64,000 bases of DNA, taken from positions 1-64,000 of the forward strand of contig CAMMMX010000002.1 in the NCBI GenBank assembly GCA_946498095.1, given 5' to 3'. Made by a program: the position numbers and the translations under genes. Below, in pieces: positions 25,369-34,143 of the stretch. The notes under the pieces are model-generated. The model was not told the origin of the DNA, did not search any database, and saw only the letters and a program-made list of their open reading frames with translations. The first letter of the stretch is position 1. Every line of letters starts with the position of its first letter. This stretch comes from an uncultured Clostridia bacterium. Lineage in GTDB: Bacteria; Bacillota; Clostridia; Oscillospirales; Ruminococcaceae.

Positions 25369-26691
25369 ATGGCAAAGCCAGTTGTTGCGGTGGTCGGACG
25401 TCCGAATGTGGGAAAGTCCACCCTTTTCAATAAACTGATTGGGCAGCGCTTGTCCATTATCGAGGATACGCCTGGCGTCACCCGGGATCGGATCTACGCT
25501 CCCTGCGAGTGGTGCGGCAAGGAGTTCATGCTTGTGGACACAGGAGGAATCGAGCCGCAGTCAGACGATGTGATTCTCTCCCAGATGCGCCGTCAGGCGG
25601 AGCTTGCGATCCAAAGTGCACAGGTCATTTTGCTGGTGGTCGATTTGCAAGCAGGTTTGACTGCTACCGATGAGGAAGTAGCGGTTATGATGCAAAAGAG
25701 CGGAAAACCTGTGATCGTTTGTGTGAACAAATGTGACAGTTTGGGGGAAACCCCCGCGGAGTTTTACGAGTTTTATAACCTAGGGCTTGGGGATCCCATT
25801 GCCGTATCTTCTGTACATGGGCATGGGACAGGGGATCTGTTGGATGCTGTTTGTCAGTATCTTCCTGAAGACGCAGGGGATGATTATGGCGAGGAGTATA
25901 TTAAGGTCGCGGTAATCGGTAAACCGAATGTCGGGAAATCTTCGCTCATCAATAAAATTGCCGGAGAGGAACGCGTGATTGTCTCGGATATCGCGGGAAC
26001 AACCCGTGATGCTGTCGATACGGTTGTAGATAACGAAAAAGGCAAATTTGTGCTGATCGATACGGCGGGGATTCGACGAAAATCACGCGTCTTTGAAAAT
26101 ATTGAGCGTTACAGTGTCCTGCGTGCATACATGGCTGTAGACCGTGCGCAGGTGTGCGTGATTGTCATTGACGCGGTAGAAGGGTTTACTGAGCAGGACT
26201 CCAAAATTGCCGGATATGCTCATGAACAGGGGAAGGCGTGCGTGGTAGCCGTCAATAAATGGGACGCGGTGGAAAAAGACGGGCGTACCATGCAGGAAAT
26301 GCGGAAAAAGCTGGAGAACGATTTTAGCTTTATGTCCTATGTGCCGTTTGTTTTTATTTCTGCCAAAACAGGACAGCGCCTGGATAAGCTGTTCGAGCTC
26401 ATCCGCTATGTCGATCAGCAAAACGCCATGCGAATCTCAACAGGGATGCTTAATGACCTTCTGGCGCAGGCTACCGCTCGTGTTCAGCCACCGTCGGATA
26501 AGGGAAAGCGGCTGAAGATTTTTTATATGACGCAGGCGTCGACCCGTCCCCCGACATTCGTGTTCTTTGTCAACAACGCTGCGCTTTTTCACTTTTCCTA
26601 CCAACGATATCTGGAGAATCAAATCCGACAGACTTTCGGATTGGAAGGAACGCCGATCCGTTTTGTCATACGGGAACGCGGCGACAAGTAA
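25369..26691 (+). CDS. der: ribosome-associated GTPase Der (EngA)
   Basis: A 440-residue protein with two consecutive GTPase domains followed by a KH-like domain, as in Der, which matures the 50S subunit. G1 motifs are GRPNVGKST and GKPNVGKSS; the two G3 motifs are DTGG and DTAG, and both NKxD motifs (NKCD, NKWD) are present. ATG 25369 is preferred over an earlier in-frame start because AAGGAG lies 9 bases upstream. It is followed by plsY and gpsA. Confidence 0.97.
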   Translation: MAKPVVAVVGRPNVGKSTLFNKLIGQRLSIIEDTPGVTRDRIYAPCEWCGKEFMLVDTGGIEPQSDDVILSQMRRQAELAIQSAQVILLVVDLQAGLTATDEEVAVMMQKSGKPVIVCVNKCDSLGETPAEFYEFYNLGLGDPIAVSSVHGHGTGDLLDAVCQYLPEDAGDDYGEEYIKVAVIGKPNVGKSSLINKIAGEERVIVSDIAGTTRDAVDTVVDNEKGKFVLIDTAGIRRKSRVFENIERYSVLRAYMAVDRAQVCVIVIDAVEGFTEQDSKIAGYAHEQGKACVVAVNKWDAVEKDGRTMQEMRKKLENDFSFMSYVPFVFISAKTGQRLDKLFELIRYVDQQNAMRISTGMLNDLLAQATARVQPPSDKGKRLKIFYMTQASTRPPTFVFFVNNAALFHFSYQRYLENQIRQTFGLEGTPIRFVIRERGDK

Positions 26692-26725
26692 TGTATTTTG
26701 ACGACAATAAAGGAGAGAGATCCCT

Positions 26726-27397
26726 ATGGGCGAAGATGTTGCCTTGATTTTATGTTTCCTGGGTTCTGCAGTAGTATCCTATTTGCTGGGAAGTATTAAC
26801 TTTGCCATTATCGTAACGCGTATATTTGCACATCGGGATATCCGTGATTATGGAAGCGGAAACGCCGGAATGACAAATGTATTGCGTACGCTGGGAAAGG
26901 GCCCGGCTGCGCTTACCTTGATAGGGGATGCGCTGAAAGGGATTGTCGCGGTTTTTATCAGCAAAGCGCTTTTTGTGTATTTTTGCTATGCAGACGAAAC
27001 CATCATGATTGGATATGTCGCTGGCCTTTTTGTCCTGCTGGGACATATTTTCCCACTTTATTACCATTTTAAAGGTGGCAAGGGGATTGCTACCTCAGCG
27101 GGCGTCATGCTGGTCATCGATCCGATGACCTTTCTGTGCTCGCTGACGGCTTTTGGGGTTGGCACCTGGGTAAGTAAGTATGTGTCGGTCGGTTCCATCG
27201 CGGCGTCGATCGCGTATCCGGTGTTTACCTGTATCATACATATTTGGCGGGGAGACCCGTACGTTCTGCAGCGCACCATCTGCGCCGTTATACTCGGTTG
27301 TATCGTTATCTTGATGCACCGGGGCAACATCAAACGGCTGATGAATGGTACCGAAAAAAGTATCAAAAGCAAGGGAAAGAGCAGGGTGAAAAAATGA
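26726..27397 (+). CDS. plsY: acyl-phosphate glycerol-3-phosphate acyltransferase PlsY
   Basis: A 223-residue membrane enzyme that makes lysophosphatidic acid from acyl-phosphate and glycerol 3-phosphate. Family motifs are SYLLGSINFAIIV, DYGSGNAGMTNVLR and FKGGKGIATSAGV; five or more helices. Its stop overlaps the gpsA start (ATGA), and the two act in sequence: GpsA makes the acceptor glycerol 3-phosphate. Confidence 0.96.
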   Translation: MGEDVALILCFLGSAVVSYLLGSINFAIIVTRIFAHRDIRDYGSGNAGMTNVLRTLGKGPAALTLIGDALKGIVAVFISKALFVYFCYADETIMIGYVAGLFVLLGHIFPLYYHFKGGKGIATSAGVMLVIDPMTFLCSLTAFGVGTWVSKYVSVGSIAASIAYPVFTCIIHIWRGDPYVLQRTICAVILGCIVILMHRGNIKRLMNGTEKSIKSKGKSRVKK

Positions 27398-28413
27398 CGT
27401 CGAACAGGGTGTTTATCGCTGGCGCAGGCGGCTTTGGCTGTTCCCTCGCCGTACTGGCCGACCGTTATGGCTGTCAGGTGACGTTGTGGTCTAAATTTCA
27501 GGAGGAAATCGATGCTATCAGACGCTTGGGAGAGAATAAACGTCTCCTGCCCGGCGTGCCAATTCCGCCGACGGTGAACCTGACCACTGATTTGTCAGAG
27601 GCGGCGCAGGTGGCTTTGGTGATCCTGGCAGTGCCGTCCGTTGCGGTACGGGATGTCGCTAAGGCAATGTCACCGTCGATTCGGCCCGGGAGCCTCCTCG
27701 TAAATGTGGGGAAGGGATTGGAACCCGGTACACTCAAACGTCTTTCCCAAGTGATTCGGGAGGAATTGCCAAATTGCCGGGTCGCCGTTTTATCCGGGCC
27801 CTCTCATGCCGAAGAGGTAGCGCGCGGCGTCCCAACAACAGTGGCTGTGGCTTCCGAGGACCGTGCCAGTGCTCAGCGGGTGCAGGATATCCTCAGCTGC
27901 GACACCTTCCGTATTTATGTCAACGATGATGTGGTAGGGACCGAATTGGGTGGCGCGCTGAAAAATATTATCGCTGTCGCAGCCGGTATCTGTGATGGAA
28001 TGGAACTTGGCGACAATGCGAAGGCGGCATTGATGACGCGCGGTATTGTTGAAATGTCCCGGCTGGGCGTTGCTCTCGGCGGACGCAGTGAAACTTTCGG
28101 GGGGCTGACTGGTATTGGAGACCTGATTGTTACATGCATGAGTATGCACAGCCGCAACCGCCGGGCGGGAATCCTGATAGGACAGGGAATATCGCCAAAA
28201 GTCGCAGTGGAAAAGGTCGGAACGGTGGAAGGGTATGTCACTACCCAAAGTGCGTACCGTCTGGCCAGACAGATGCAAGTTGAAATGCCGATTCTGGAAC
28301 AACTTTATGCCGTTTTGTATGAAGAAAAAGATGTTCTGCTGGCGTTACGTACTTTAATGGGGCGGCCTGTCCGGCACGAGAGCGAGGATGCTTTGCTGGC
28401 GCTGGAAAAATGA
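27394..28413 (+). CDS. gpsA: NAD(P)-dependent glycerol-3-phosphate dehydrogenase
   Basis: A 339-residue cytoplasmic enzyme reducing dihydroxyacetone phosphate to glycerol 3-phosphate. N-terminal dinucleotide fold GAGGFGCSLAV, then VNVGKGLEPGT, SGPSHAEEVARG and the catalytic region LGGALKNIIAVAAG and TFGGLTGIGDLIVTC. ATG 27394 overlaps the plsY stop by 4 bases; earlier in-frame codons lie inside plsY and are ignored. Confidence 0.96.
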   Translation: MTSNRVFIAGAGGFGCSLAVLADRYGCQVTLWSKFQEEIDAIRRLGENKRLLPGVPIPPTVNLTTDLSEAAQVALVILAVPSVAVRDVAKAMSPSIRPGSLLVNVGKGLEPGTLKRLSQVIREELPNCRVAVLSGPSHAEEVARGVPTTVAVASEDRASAQRVQDILSCDTFRIYVNDDVVGTELGGALKNIIAVAAGICDGMELGDNAKAALMTRGIVEMSRLGVALGGRSETFGGLTGIGDLIVTCMSMHSRNRRAGILIGQGISPKVAVEKVGTVEGYVTTQSAYRLARQMQVEMPILEQLYAVLYEEKDVLLALRTLMGRPVRHESEDALLALEK

Positions 28414-28476
28414 CTATAAAGGGACGTGCAACGTACAAGAATCCCTCTGCATATTCTGTAGCAGGGGGTGATCCGG

Positions 28477-28689
28477 ATGGATCTCCGGAATGGTCAAGTT
28501 ACAATAGGTGAAATTTTCGCGAATCCTCAAGCGAGAAGACTTCTGGAACGGGAATTCCCCGTTGTGAAAGGTAGTCCTCTGTTCAAGCAGTTTCAGAATA
28601 TGCCGCTTAGTAAAGCACTTTCATTGGCCGGCAGTTTGGTCGACAGAGAAAAATTGGAGCGTATGATTGTGCGTCTGCGGCAAATATGA
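28477..28689 (+). CDS. small helical protein downstream of gpsA
   Basis: A 70-residue protein that I cannot name. Its composition suggests two or three helices: GQVTIGEIFANPQARRLLE, FPVVKGSPLFKQF, then ALSLAGSLVDREKLERM. The arrangement recalls a short helical domain that recurs at the C-termini of larger enzymes, with the pattern 'FANPxARxLLExxFP'. A strong AGGGGGTGAT ribosome binding site 6 bases before ATG 28477 and its place at the end of the der operon, before a terminator, support translation. Confidence 0.7.
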   Translation: MDLRNGQVTIGEIFANPQARRLLEREFPVVKGSPLFKQFQNMPLSKALSLAGSLVDREKLERMIVRLRQI

Positions 28690-28693
28690 AGAG

Positions 28694-28721
28694 AACCGCC
28701 GGTAAAAACGGCGGTTTTTTT
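28694..28721 (+). terminator. intrinsic terminator
   Basis: AACCGCCG pairs with CGGCGGTT around a 7-base loop, with a TTTTT tail. Ends the der-plsY-gpsA operon. Confidence 0.92.
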
Positions 28722-28730
28722 GTTTTGCTG

Positions 28731-28759
28731 TTGCTTTTTGTGTCCGACGCAAGTATAAT
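28731..28759 (+). promoter_or_regulatory. sigma-A promoter for the zinc-ribbon gene
   Basis: TTGCTT, 17 bases and a consensus TATAAT, 36 bases before the apparent ATA start. Confidence 0.8.
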
Positions 28760-28795
28760 AGGACTATCTGTTGTGTATGAGGGAAGGGGAAAGAT

Positions 28796-29620
28796 ATAGT
28801 TTGTAAAGCCTGCAAGACACAGTTTGAAGGAAATTATTGTCCGACCTGTGGGTTGCCTGCGCCTCGTCAGAAGGATTTGTCAACACCGCGGCAATGCTGC
28901 CACTGCGGGCATATCTTTTTCGGGCAATTTTGCCCGTCGTGTGGGAAATCGGCATCTGAAAAGGCGGGTATGTCCACATGGCGGACAATAGGAGGACAAG
29001 CGCCTCTTCCGGCCCGTTTTAGTTGGACGCCCGGCAAGGTGATCCTTACGGTTTTCGTTGCTTTGTTTCTATGTGTCGGTGTGCTATTGACAGTATTGCT
29101 TTCCGTAGAGACGTACGGTAGTGTCGACAACTGGAACGGCTCAGGTTATCAACAGCACGGCACTTCTGATTTTAACAGCGATACCAATTCTGTTGAAAGC
29201 TTTCAGGGGATACAGTTTGAGGTGCCTGGCCAATGGGAACAGTATGAGGATGAAAACGGACTTTATTATATTCCGTCAGAGGCAATGGATAGCGAACTGT
29301 ATGTTATGTTTGTCGCTAGCGATGTCCCACTCCATACGCCGGAAGGTCAGGATTTTATCGCCGGGTGGATGGAGGAAAGCGTTGAAGCCTACGAGGAAAT
29401 TCACAGAGAAGAACGTACGGTCGATTTCCTAGAAGGGCTGTACCTCTCTTTTACGGGAAATCTGTATGACAATACATATCTGTTTGAACTGTTGGCGGTC
29501 CATGTACAAGGGGGAGTGGTATGCCTTATCTGGGATACGTCTGCCTATTCCGGTGTTGATTACAGCGAGGATATAAAACAAATATTTGATTCAGTACAGA
29601 TGACGGGCTATAGCGGTTAG
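28796..29620 (+). CDS. zinc-ribbon membrane protein with an apparent ATA start
   Basis: A roughly 274-residue protein with two zinc ribbons at its N-terminus: VCKACKTQFEGNYCPTCG and CCHCGHIFFGQFCPSCG. A transmembrane helix (VILTVFVALFLCVGVLLTVLL) follows, then an external domain with FEVPGQWEQYEDENGLYYI that resembles a PsbP/lipoprotein-like fold; function unknown. The first ribbon is open in frame from 28781 but contains no ATG, GTG or TTG until TTG 28853, which would cut off the first ribbon. An AAGGGG 6 bases before ATA 28796 marks it as the natural start position. Confidence 0.75.
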   Translation: MVCKACKTQFEGNYCPTCGLPAPRQKDLSTPRQCCHCGHIFFGQFCPSCGKSASEKAGMSTWRTIGGQAPLPARFSWTPGKVILTVFVALFLCVGVLLTVLLSVETYGSVDNWNGSGYQQHGTSDFNSDTNSVESFQGIQFEVPGQWEQYEDENGLYYIPSEAMDSELYVMFVASDVPLHTPEGQDFIAGWMEESVEAYEEIHREERTVDFLEGLYLSFTGNLYDNTYLFELLAVHVQGGVVCLIWDTSAYSGVDYSEDIKQIFDSVQMTGYSG

Positions 29621-29643
29621 CGAAATATTTCTTTCAGATAAGG

Positions 29644-29686
29644 AAAACCTTCCGATGTTATTTAACGGGGAACATCGGAAGGTTTT
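29644..29686. terminator. strong bidirectional terminator
   Basis: AAAACCTTCCGATGTT pairs over 16 bp with AACATCGGAAGGTTTT, serving the convergent zinc-ribbon gene and ABC operon. Confidence 0.9.
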
Positions 29687-29708
29687 CATTCATCGTTCAG
29701 TCACTTTA

Positions 29709-30401
29709 CTACTGTACAGCCGACGTTTCATCATGGAGGATGAGGCCGTCGGAGATGGTGATGATGCGCCTGCACTTGGAGGCTACTGTGGGATCGTGCG
29801 TGACGATGACAACCGTCGTGCCTTCTGCATTGAGCTGTGTCAGCAACGCCATGATCTCCTCCGCCGTCCCAGTGTCCAGCGCGCCTGTCGGTTCGTCCGC
29901 CAACAGCAGGGAAGGATGATTGACAATCGCACGCGCGATCGCTACCCGCTGCTTCTGCCCGCCTGACAGCTTATTGACCTCCTTCTCCGCAAGCTCCCCG
30001 ATTCCGACCTTTTCCAACGCTTCCTTTGCCAGCTCCCGACGCTTCGCCATCGGGAGCTTCTTCTTCGCAAAGTACAGCGGCACCATGACGTTCTCTATCG
30101 CGCTCTGTTCCTCGATGAGGGCAAAGTCCTGCAAGACGATGCCGATCTTCTCGTTGCGCAGGTGGGACAGCTCCTTGTCGTTCAGCTGAGCGGTTTCGGT
30201 ACCGTCGAGGGAGAAACTGCCTTCCTCGAAGCTGTCGATGCAGCCGAGTATGTGAAGAAGTGTGGACTTGCCCGCGCCGGACTTACCAATCACGGCGACC
30301 AGCTCACCGTCCGCTATCTCAGCTGATACCCCTTTGAGGGCGTGGAATGCGTTAGGTTTCTCAGGGTTGTAGGTCTTGTGCAGATTCTTGATTGCTATCA
30401 T
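29709..30401 (-). CDS. ABC transporter ATP-binding protein, LolD/MacB type
   Basis: A 230-residue ATPase. Walker A is GKSGAGKST, the signature LSGGQKQRVAIARA and Walker B LLLADEPTGALD. Sequence and length match the LolD/MacB/FtsE branch used with FtsX-like permeases. It is the last gene of a three-gene operon after two permeases, so it drives that transporter. Whether it exports a peptide, drug or lipoprotein is unknown. Confidence 0.95.
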   Translation of the reverse strand: MIAIKNLHKTYNPEKPNAFHALKGVSAEIADGELVAVIGKSGAGKSTLLHILGCIDSFEEGSFSLDGTETAQLNDKELSHLRNEKIGIVLQDFALIEEQSAIENVMVPLYFAKKKLPMAKRRELAKEALEKVGIGELAEKEVNKLSGGQKQRVAIARAIVNHPSLLLADEPTGALDTGTAEEIMALLTQLNAEGTTVVIVTHDPTVASKCRRIITISDGLILHDETSAVQ

Positions 30402-30422
30402 GTCATACCATCCTTTCGTCGA

Positions 30423-31613
30423 TTAGTCATCGTTACGCAGAATATCAACAGGGGTGCGCTTGTGTAAGAGAACAAAGGGAACGATGACGGAAACAGCGAA
30501 GGTAAAGGCTAGCAGAAGCGCTGTATATAGGAGGTTGTTCCATCCGAGAATAAGACTTGCGCTTGCCATCCAGCCGGTCGAATAGGAAATAGCTAATGCA
30601 CATGCTGCAACCAGAACCGAACCTGCCAGGATAATCAGAGTGTTTGCCATGGCGATTTTGATACAGTCCTTCCAGCGGCAGCCACAGATAAAGTAGATAC
30701 CGTACGTTTTCAGCTGACGCAACGTTGAAATAGCGCCAGAGGACAACAAGCCCACCGCAGTGACCAAAAGAAGGCAGAAAATGATTGGCATCAGTACCTT
30801 AACTTCTGCGTTAATGTATTTCAGACACTTCGCGTTCATTTCTTCGTTTGTCGTGTAATATCCTATGCTTCCTAACGTTTCCAGATTGGCATCGTAATCT
30901 TCCTTGCTGATATCATCGTGAAAGGTGACCAAGACTTGCATTCCTGGTGTTAGCACCACATCGTTCTCCAGAAAGCTTGCACTACTGAACAGCATCGGGA
31001 TCCCAGACGGATTTAAATTTGTATGCTCCGCATACAAATCCCGTACGCTTTCAGCAATACCACCTTGCTGAAAAGTAGGATAATACTCACCTGTTTTCAT
31101 GATACCCGTAATCCGGAACTTCATTTCAGTGTTTCCGGATGTTCCTTCTTTTGGAAACATACTCGTTCCTTCAATGATATCACCAACCTTGTAGTCGCTG
31201 TTGTTTTGCAGCGCGACGACATTAACGATCCCTTCCTCCTTGGGGGCGTGGGTAAACCACACGCCTTCTTCCATTTCAGGGGAAAGCCGTTTGGCAAGGC
31301 TGTCGTCATAAACCACTATACGCCAGTCTATATCATTCGACCGAAAGACAGCTTCTCTCACTGAAATTACCTCGTCCACGCTGGTCAGAGTGCGACGTAT
31401 CTCTTCTTCAGTGACAGGGTAGCCGTTGTGCTTTCCAAAATATACCCCTTTTGCAGTCAAATAAGGTTTGAGCGGATTATACAGCTCGGAACGGCCGTTG
31501 ACGCCTGCACACATTACATTGAGCAGAAATACCGCGCATGCAAGCTGCAATAAAAGCAGTATATGTAATGTTAGCCTGCGTAAAAAAGACTGATAGCCTA
31601 GTTTCCAATACAT
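30423..31613 (-). CDS. FtsX-type ABC permease (second permease)
   Basis: A 396-residue membrane protein with an N-terminal helix (about 17-38), a large external MacB-like domain with VGDIIEGTSMF, and three C-terminal helices starting near 275. This is the FtsX/MacB four-helix topology. It lies 10 bases downstream of the other permease and 21 bases before the ATPase gene. The two permeases probably form a heterodimer. Confidence 0.88.
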   Translation of the reverse strand: MYWKLGYQSFLRRLTLHILLLLQLACAVFLLNVMCAGVNGRSELYNPLKPYLTAKGVYFGKHNGYPVTEEEIRRTLTSVDEVISVREAVFRSNDIDWRIVVYDDSLAKRLSPEMEEGVWFTHAPKEEGIVNVVALQNNSDYKVGDIIEGTSMFPKEGTSGNTEMKFRITGIMKTGEYYPTFQQGGIAESVRDLYAEHTNLNPSGIPMLFSSASFLENDVVLTPGMQVLVTFHDDISKEDYDANLETLGSIGYYTTNEEMNAKCLKYINAEVKVLMPIIFCLLLVTAVGLLSSGAISTLRQLKTYGIYFICGCRWKDCIKIAMANTLIILAGSVLVAACALAISYSTGWMASASLILGWNNLLYTALLLAFTFAVSVIVPFVLLHKRTPVDILRNDD

Positions 31614-31623
31614 CGACCGTCAC

Positions 31624-32769
31624 CTAACCTTTCCGTTTCATTTCTACCGGTGGGACATGGGTAAATCGCCGAATGGCCGTGCCGAACACCAGCAAGATTC
31701 CCGCCAAATAAATAAGAAACATCATTAGATAACTCATCGGCGTATAGATCTCGTCAAAATAGAGGAAAAGCTTGGATAAAAACAGCTTGACGGCCAAATG
31801 GTAAAGCCCGGCGGCAATTAAAAATACTGGTACGGCGCTGAACAGGATTTCCGTCAAATAAATCCGCATGCCCTGTGCCGCCGTACAGCCGGACATCCGC
31901 ATAATTGCGTAACTGCGCCTGCGTGTCTCCAGAATATAGGAAAACAGGATCGAGAAGTTAATGGCGGCTAGAACAATGATAAGCGCCGACACATAAATGT
32001 TGAGGTTGTAGAATTTTTCCGTCTGCGCGGTCGGGATCTCGCCGATGTCCGCCTTGGTGTCATAAGCTGGGCTGTCCTTGGTGAAAATTTCGACGAGGTG
32101 AGATAGCTTCTTATATGTGATCATTTTCTTGGTTCCAAAGTATACTCCCCTTACCGGAAGTTCGGCGGGAACCGTATCGATCAGGACCGTGCTGTTGACG
32201 GCATTGTGAAACCCCACAGCTTGAAAGGAGATACCCGCGAATTCTACCATATCTCCTACCTTTAACTTATCCCCATTGGGAAAATCGCCTCTGCAGACTA
32301 TCATAAGAGGCTGATCTGACGGGATTTCGTTCGGCGGCCGGTATTTGGGATCTTGAATCATCTTCAAGGTACTTTCATAGTCAACCAGTTTACCATCTTT
32401 TAGGGTAGTATTGAGTTGGATAAACCGTTCGCCCTTCTCTCTTCCGCCAGAAGCGGATTCTGCAAAGGTATCCACGGGGTGCTCCGCCAGACAGAGAAAC
32501 CCAAATTCCACATTGCTTCCCAGATATTGCAACGCCTCAATGTAACGGTCTTTCAGTTCCCCATAGGTCGCCCCAGTGAACATAATATTAACGTCTTTCG
32601 AAAACAACTGATCGTTTCTCTTCTCATAGATGTAGTTTTTCATCGTTCCGTAAGTCATCATCACTGCTAAAACGGATATAAGCTGACACAGGATAAACAG
32701 GATGAAAACGAGCGTTTTGTTTCGACAAAAGGAAAATAGGTTTTTCGCGGCAAGCCTTAGTGTTGTCAT
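31624..32769 (-). CDS. FtsX-type ABC permease (first permease)
   Basis: A 381-residue permease. N-terminal helix about 13-40 (LVFILFILCQLISVLAVMMTY), a long external region with LKVGDMVEFAG, then three helices and RRRSYAIMRMSG, the coupling-region motif of FtsX proteins. ATG 32769 is preferred over an earlier in-frame start because GAGGTGAT lies 5 bases upstream. First gene of the operon, with its own promoter at 32842. Confidence 0.88.
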   Translation of the reverse strand: MTTLRLAAKNLFSFCRNKTLVFILFILCQLISVLAVMMTYGTMKNYIYEKRNDQLFSKDVNIMFTGATYGELKDRYIEALQYLGSNVEFGFLCLAEHPVDTFAESASGGREKGERFIQLNTTLKDGKLVDYESTLKMIQDPKYRPPNEIPSDQPLMIVCRGDFPNGDKLKVGDMVEFAGISFQAVGFHNAVNSTVLIDTVPAELPVRGVYFGTKKMITYKKLSHLVEIFTKDSPAYDTKADIGEIPTAQTEKFYNLNIYVSALIIVLAAINFSILFSYILETRRRSYAIMRMSGCTAAQGMRIYLTEILFSAVPVFLIAAGLYHLAVKLFLSKLFLYFDEIYTPMSYLMMFLIYLAGILLVFGTAIRRFTHVPPVEMKRKG

Positions 32770-32841
32770 ACGGATCACCTCGTCGTGAAATTCAATAAAA
32801 TACATAATAATATTAAATAATCTGATATTAATTTTGTCTTT

Positions 32842-32870
32842 ATTATAGATCGTAGGAGAGGGAAAGTCAA
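32842..32870 (-). promoter_or_regulatory. sigma-A promoter of the ABC operon
   Basis: On the minus strand: TTGACT, 17 bases, TATAAT. It begins directly next to the terminator of the upstream VOC-protein gene. Confidence 0.85.
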
Positions 32871-32871
32871 G

Positions 32872-32904
32872 AAAAAACCCTTGCGTTCAGAATCAACGCA
32901 AGGG
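32872..32904 (-). terminator. intrinsic terminator
   Basis: CCCTTGCGTT pairs perfectly with AACGCAAGGG. On the minus strand it is followed by a T-run, ending the HD-VOC transcript. Confidence 0.88.
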
Positions 32905-32925
32905 CTCAAACGTTACAAGGGCGCT

Positions 32926-33294
32926 TTATTTTCTTTTTGGAACAATTTCAATCCAGTAACCGTCCGGATCGGTGATGAAGTAAATCCCCATATCAGGATT
33001 TTCATAACTGATACATCCCATTTGCTGATGAAGTTCATGGGCGGATTCGATATCATCGACGGTGAAAGCGAGATGGTACTCGCATTCGCCAAGGTCGTAT
33101 GCCTGGGTACGGTCACGGAGCCAAGTCAGCTCCAGCGTATGAGGGGAACCGGCGGCGTCTCCCAAGAAAACGAGGATAAAACCGTCGGTTTCCTTCCGGC
33201 GCACTTCCTGAAGCCCCAAAGCCTTTTGGTAAAAATCCAAGCTTTTGTGCAGGTCAAGGACATTGATACTGTTGTGGTCGAATACAAAAGTCAC
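32926..33294 (-). CDS. VOC-family (glyoxalase-like) protein
   Basis: A 122-residue vicinal oxygen chelate protein with two beta-alpha-beta-beta-beta modules. Seen: HNSINVLDLHKSLDFYQKALGL (first module), TLELTW with the first metal-binding Glu, YHLAFTVDDIESAHEL with a His, and ITDPDGYWIEIVP with the last Glu, so the metal set of lactoylglutathione lyase-like proteins is present. Starts with GTG 33294. It lies 27 bases after the HD-domain gene on the same strand, so is probably co-transcribed. Substrate unknown. Confidence 0.88.
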   Translation of the reverse strand: MTFVFDHNSINVLDLHKSLDFYQKALGLQEVRRKETDGFILVFLGDAAGSPHTLELTWLRDRTQAYDLGECEYHLAFTVDDIESAHELHQQMGCISYENPDMGIYFITDPDGYWIEIVPKRK

Positions 33295-33321
33295 AGCAAA
33301 CCCTTCCTTTCCAGTGATGAG

Positions 33322-33987
33322 TTACAGAATCTGTGATCCGTTGATGAGCAGTTCAAAACGGATGCCAAGCGTTTGCGCTGCCTTCCGGCAGAGCACCATA
33401 CGCCCGAGGAAAATTTCAAAGTACTCAATAACGGCGGAAATTTCTGTGTCTATAGTCAGTTTGAGAATGATCGCCGTACGATCGGAGTTGAAAAACAAAT
33501 CCGCTTGGGTAACAGCGTAATTCACACGGTCATGGATATCAAAGGTTGCGACGTCGCGGTTGCGCACCCTGGTACGGCGCACATCCGACTTGTCCGCTAA
33601 TACCAGTGCCGCTGCGATAGGACTGGACGGCGATGAGGTATGTTCGTCATGGTTGCCGATGGCGCAGACGATCTGGGAAATGTCCGCAGCCGGCATCCCG
33701 AGTTTATCGAGCAGGATGAAGGCCATGACAGCGCCGCTCTGTGCATGGTCGTCACGGTTGACGACATTGCCGATGTCATGGATAAACCCGGCGATTTTGG
33801 CAAGCTCCGCCTCATGCGATGAATAGCCGAGATCAGTCAGAATTTCACTCGCCTTCATTGCGACTTTAGTCACATGAGCAAAAGAATGCTCGGTAAACCC
33901 CAGCGTATTCAGCGTTTGGTCGGCCTGTGTGATGTATGTCCGAATATCGTCATTATTCTTAACGGTTTCAAATGTAATAAGACTCAA
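33322..33987 (-). CDS. HD-domain phosphohydrolase-like protein
   Basis: A 221-residue protein with an HD fold. Metal-binding residues show as EHSFAHVTKVA, GFIHDIGN and NHDEHTS, giving the H...HD...D pattern. HD enzymes of this size hydrolyse nucleotides or other phosphate esters; no substrate can be assigned. The start is TTG 33987, with AGGAGG 8 bases upstream (ATG there is out of frame and stops at once). It is the first gene of the HD-VOC pair. Confidence 0.85.
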   Translation of the reverse strand: MSLITFETVKNNDDIRTYITQADQTLNTLGFTEHSFAHVTKVAMKASEILTDLGYSSHEAELAKIAGFIHDIGNVVNRDDHAQSGAVMAFILLDKLGMPAADISQIVCAIGNHDEHTSSPSSPIAAALVLADKSDVRRTRVRNRDVATFDIHDRVNYAVTQADLFFNSDRTAIILKLTIDTEISAVIEYFEIFLGRMVLCRKAAQTLGIRFELLINGSQIL

Positions 33988-34081
33988 TCCATTGTCCTCC
34001 TGTAAAACCTATTCATTGCCACGAGGTTATTATAACACATGGCGGACAAGGTTACAACATCCGTATTGTAAAGAATAGAAT

Positions 34082-34110
34082 TTGACTGTACTGGGATAAT
34101 ATACTATAAT
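34082..34110 (+). promoter_or_regulatory. sigma-A promoter of galE
   Basis: TTGACT, 17 bases, TATAAT, located 33 bases before the galE start. Confidence 0.88.
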
Positions 34111-34143
34111 TGAGATACACATAAGCAGAAGGGACGGAGTGTT

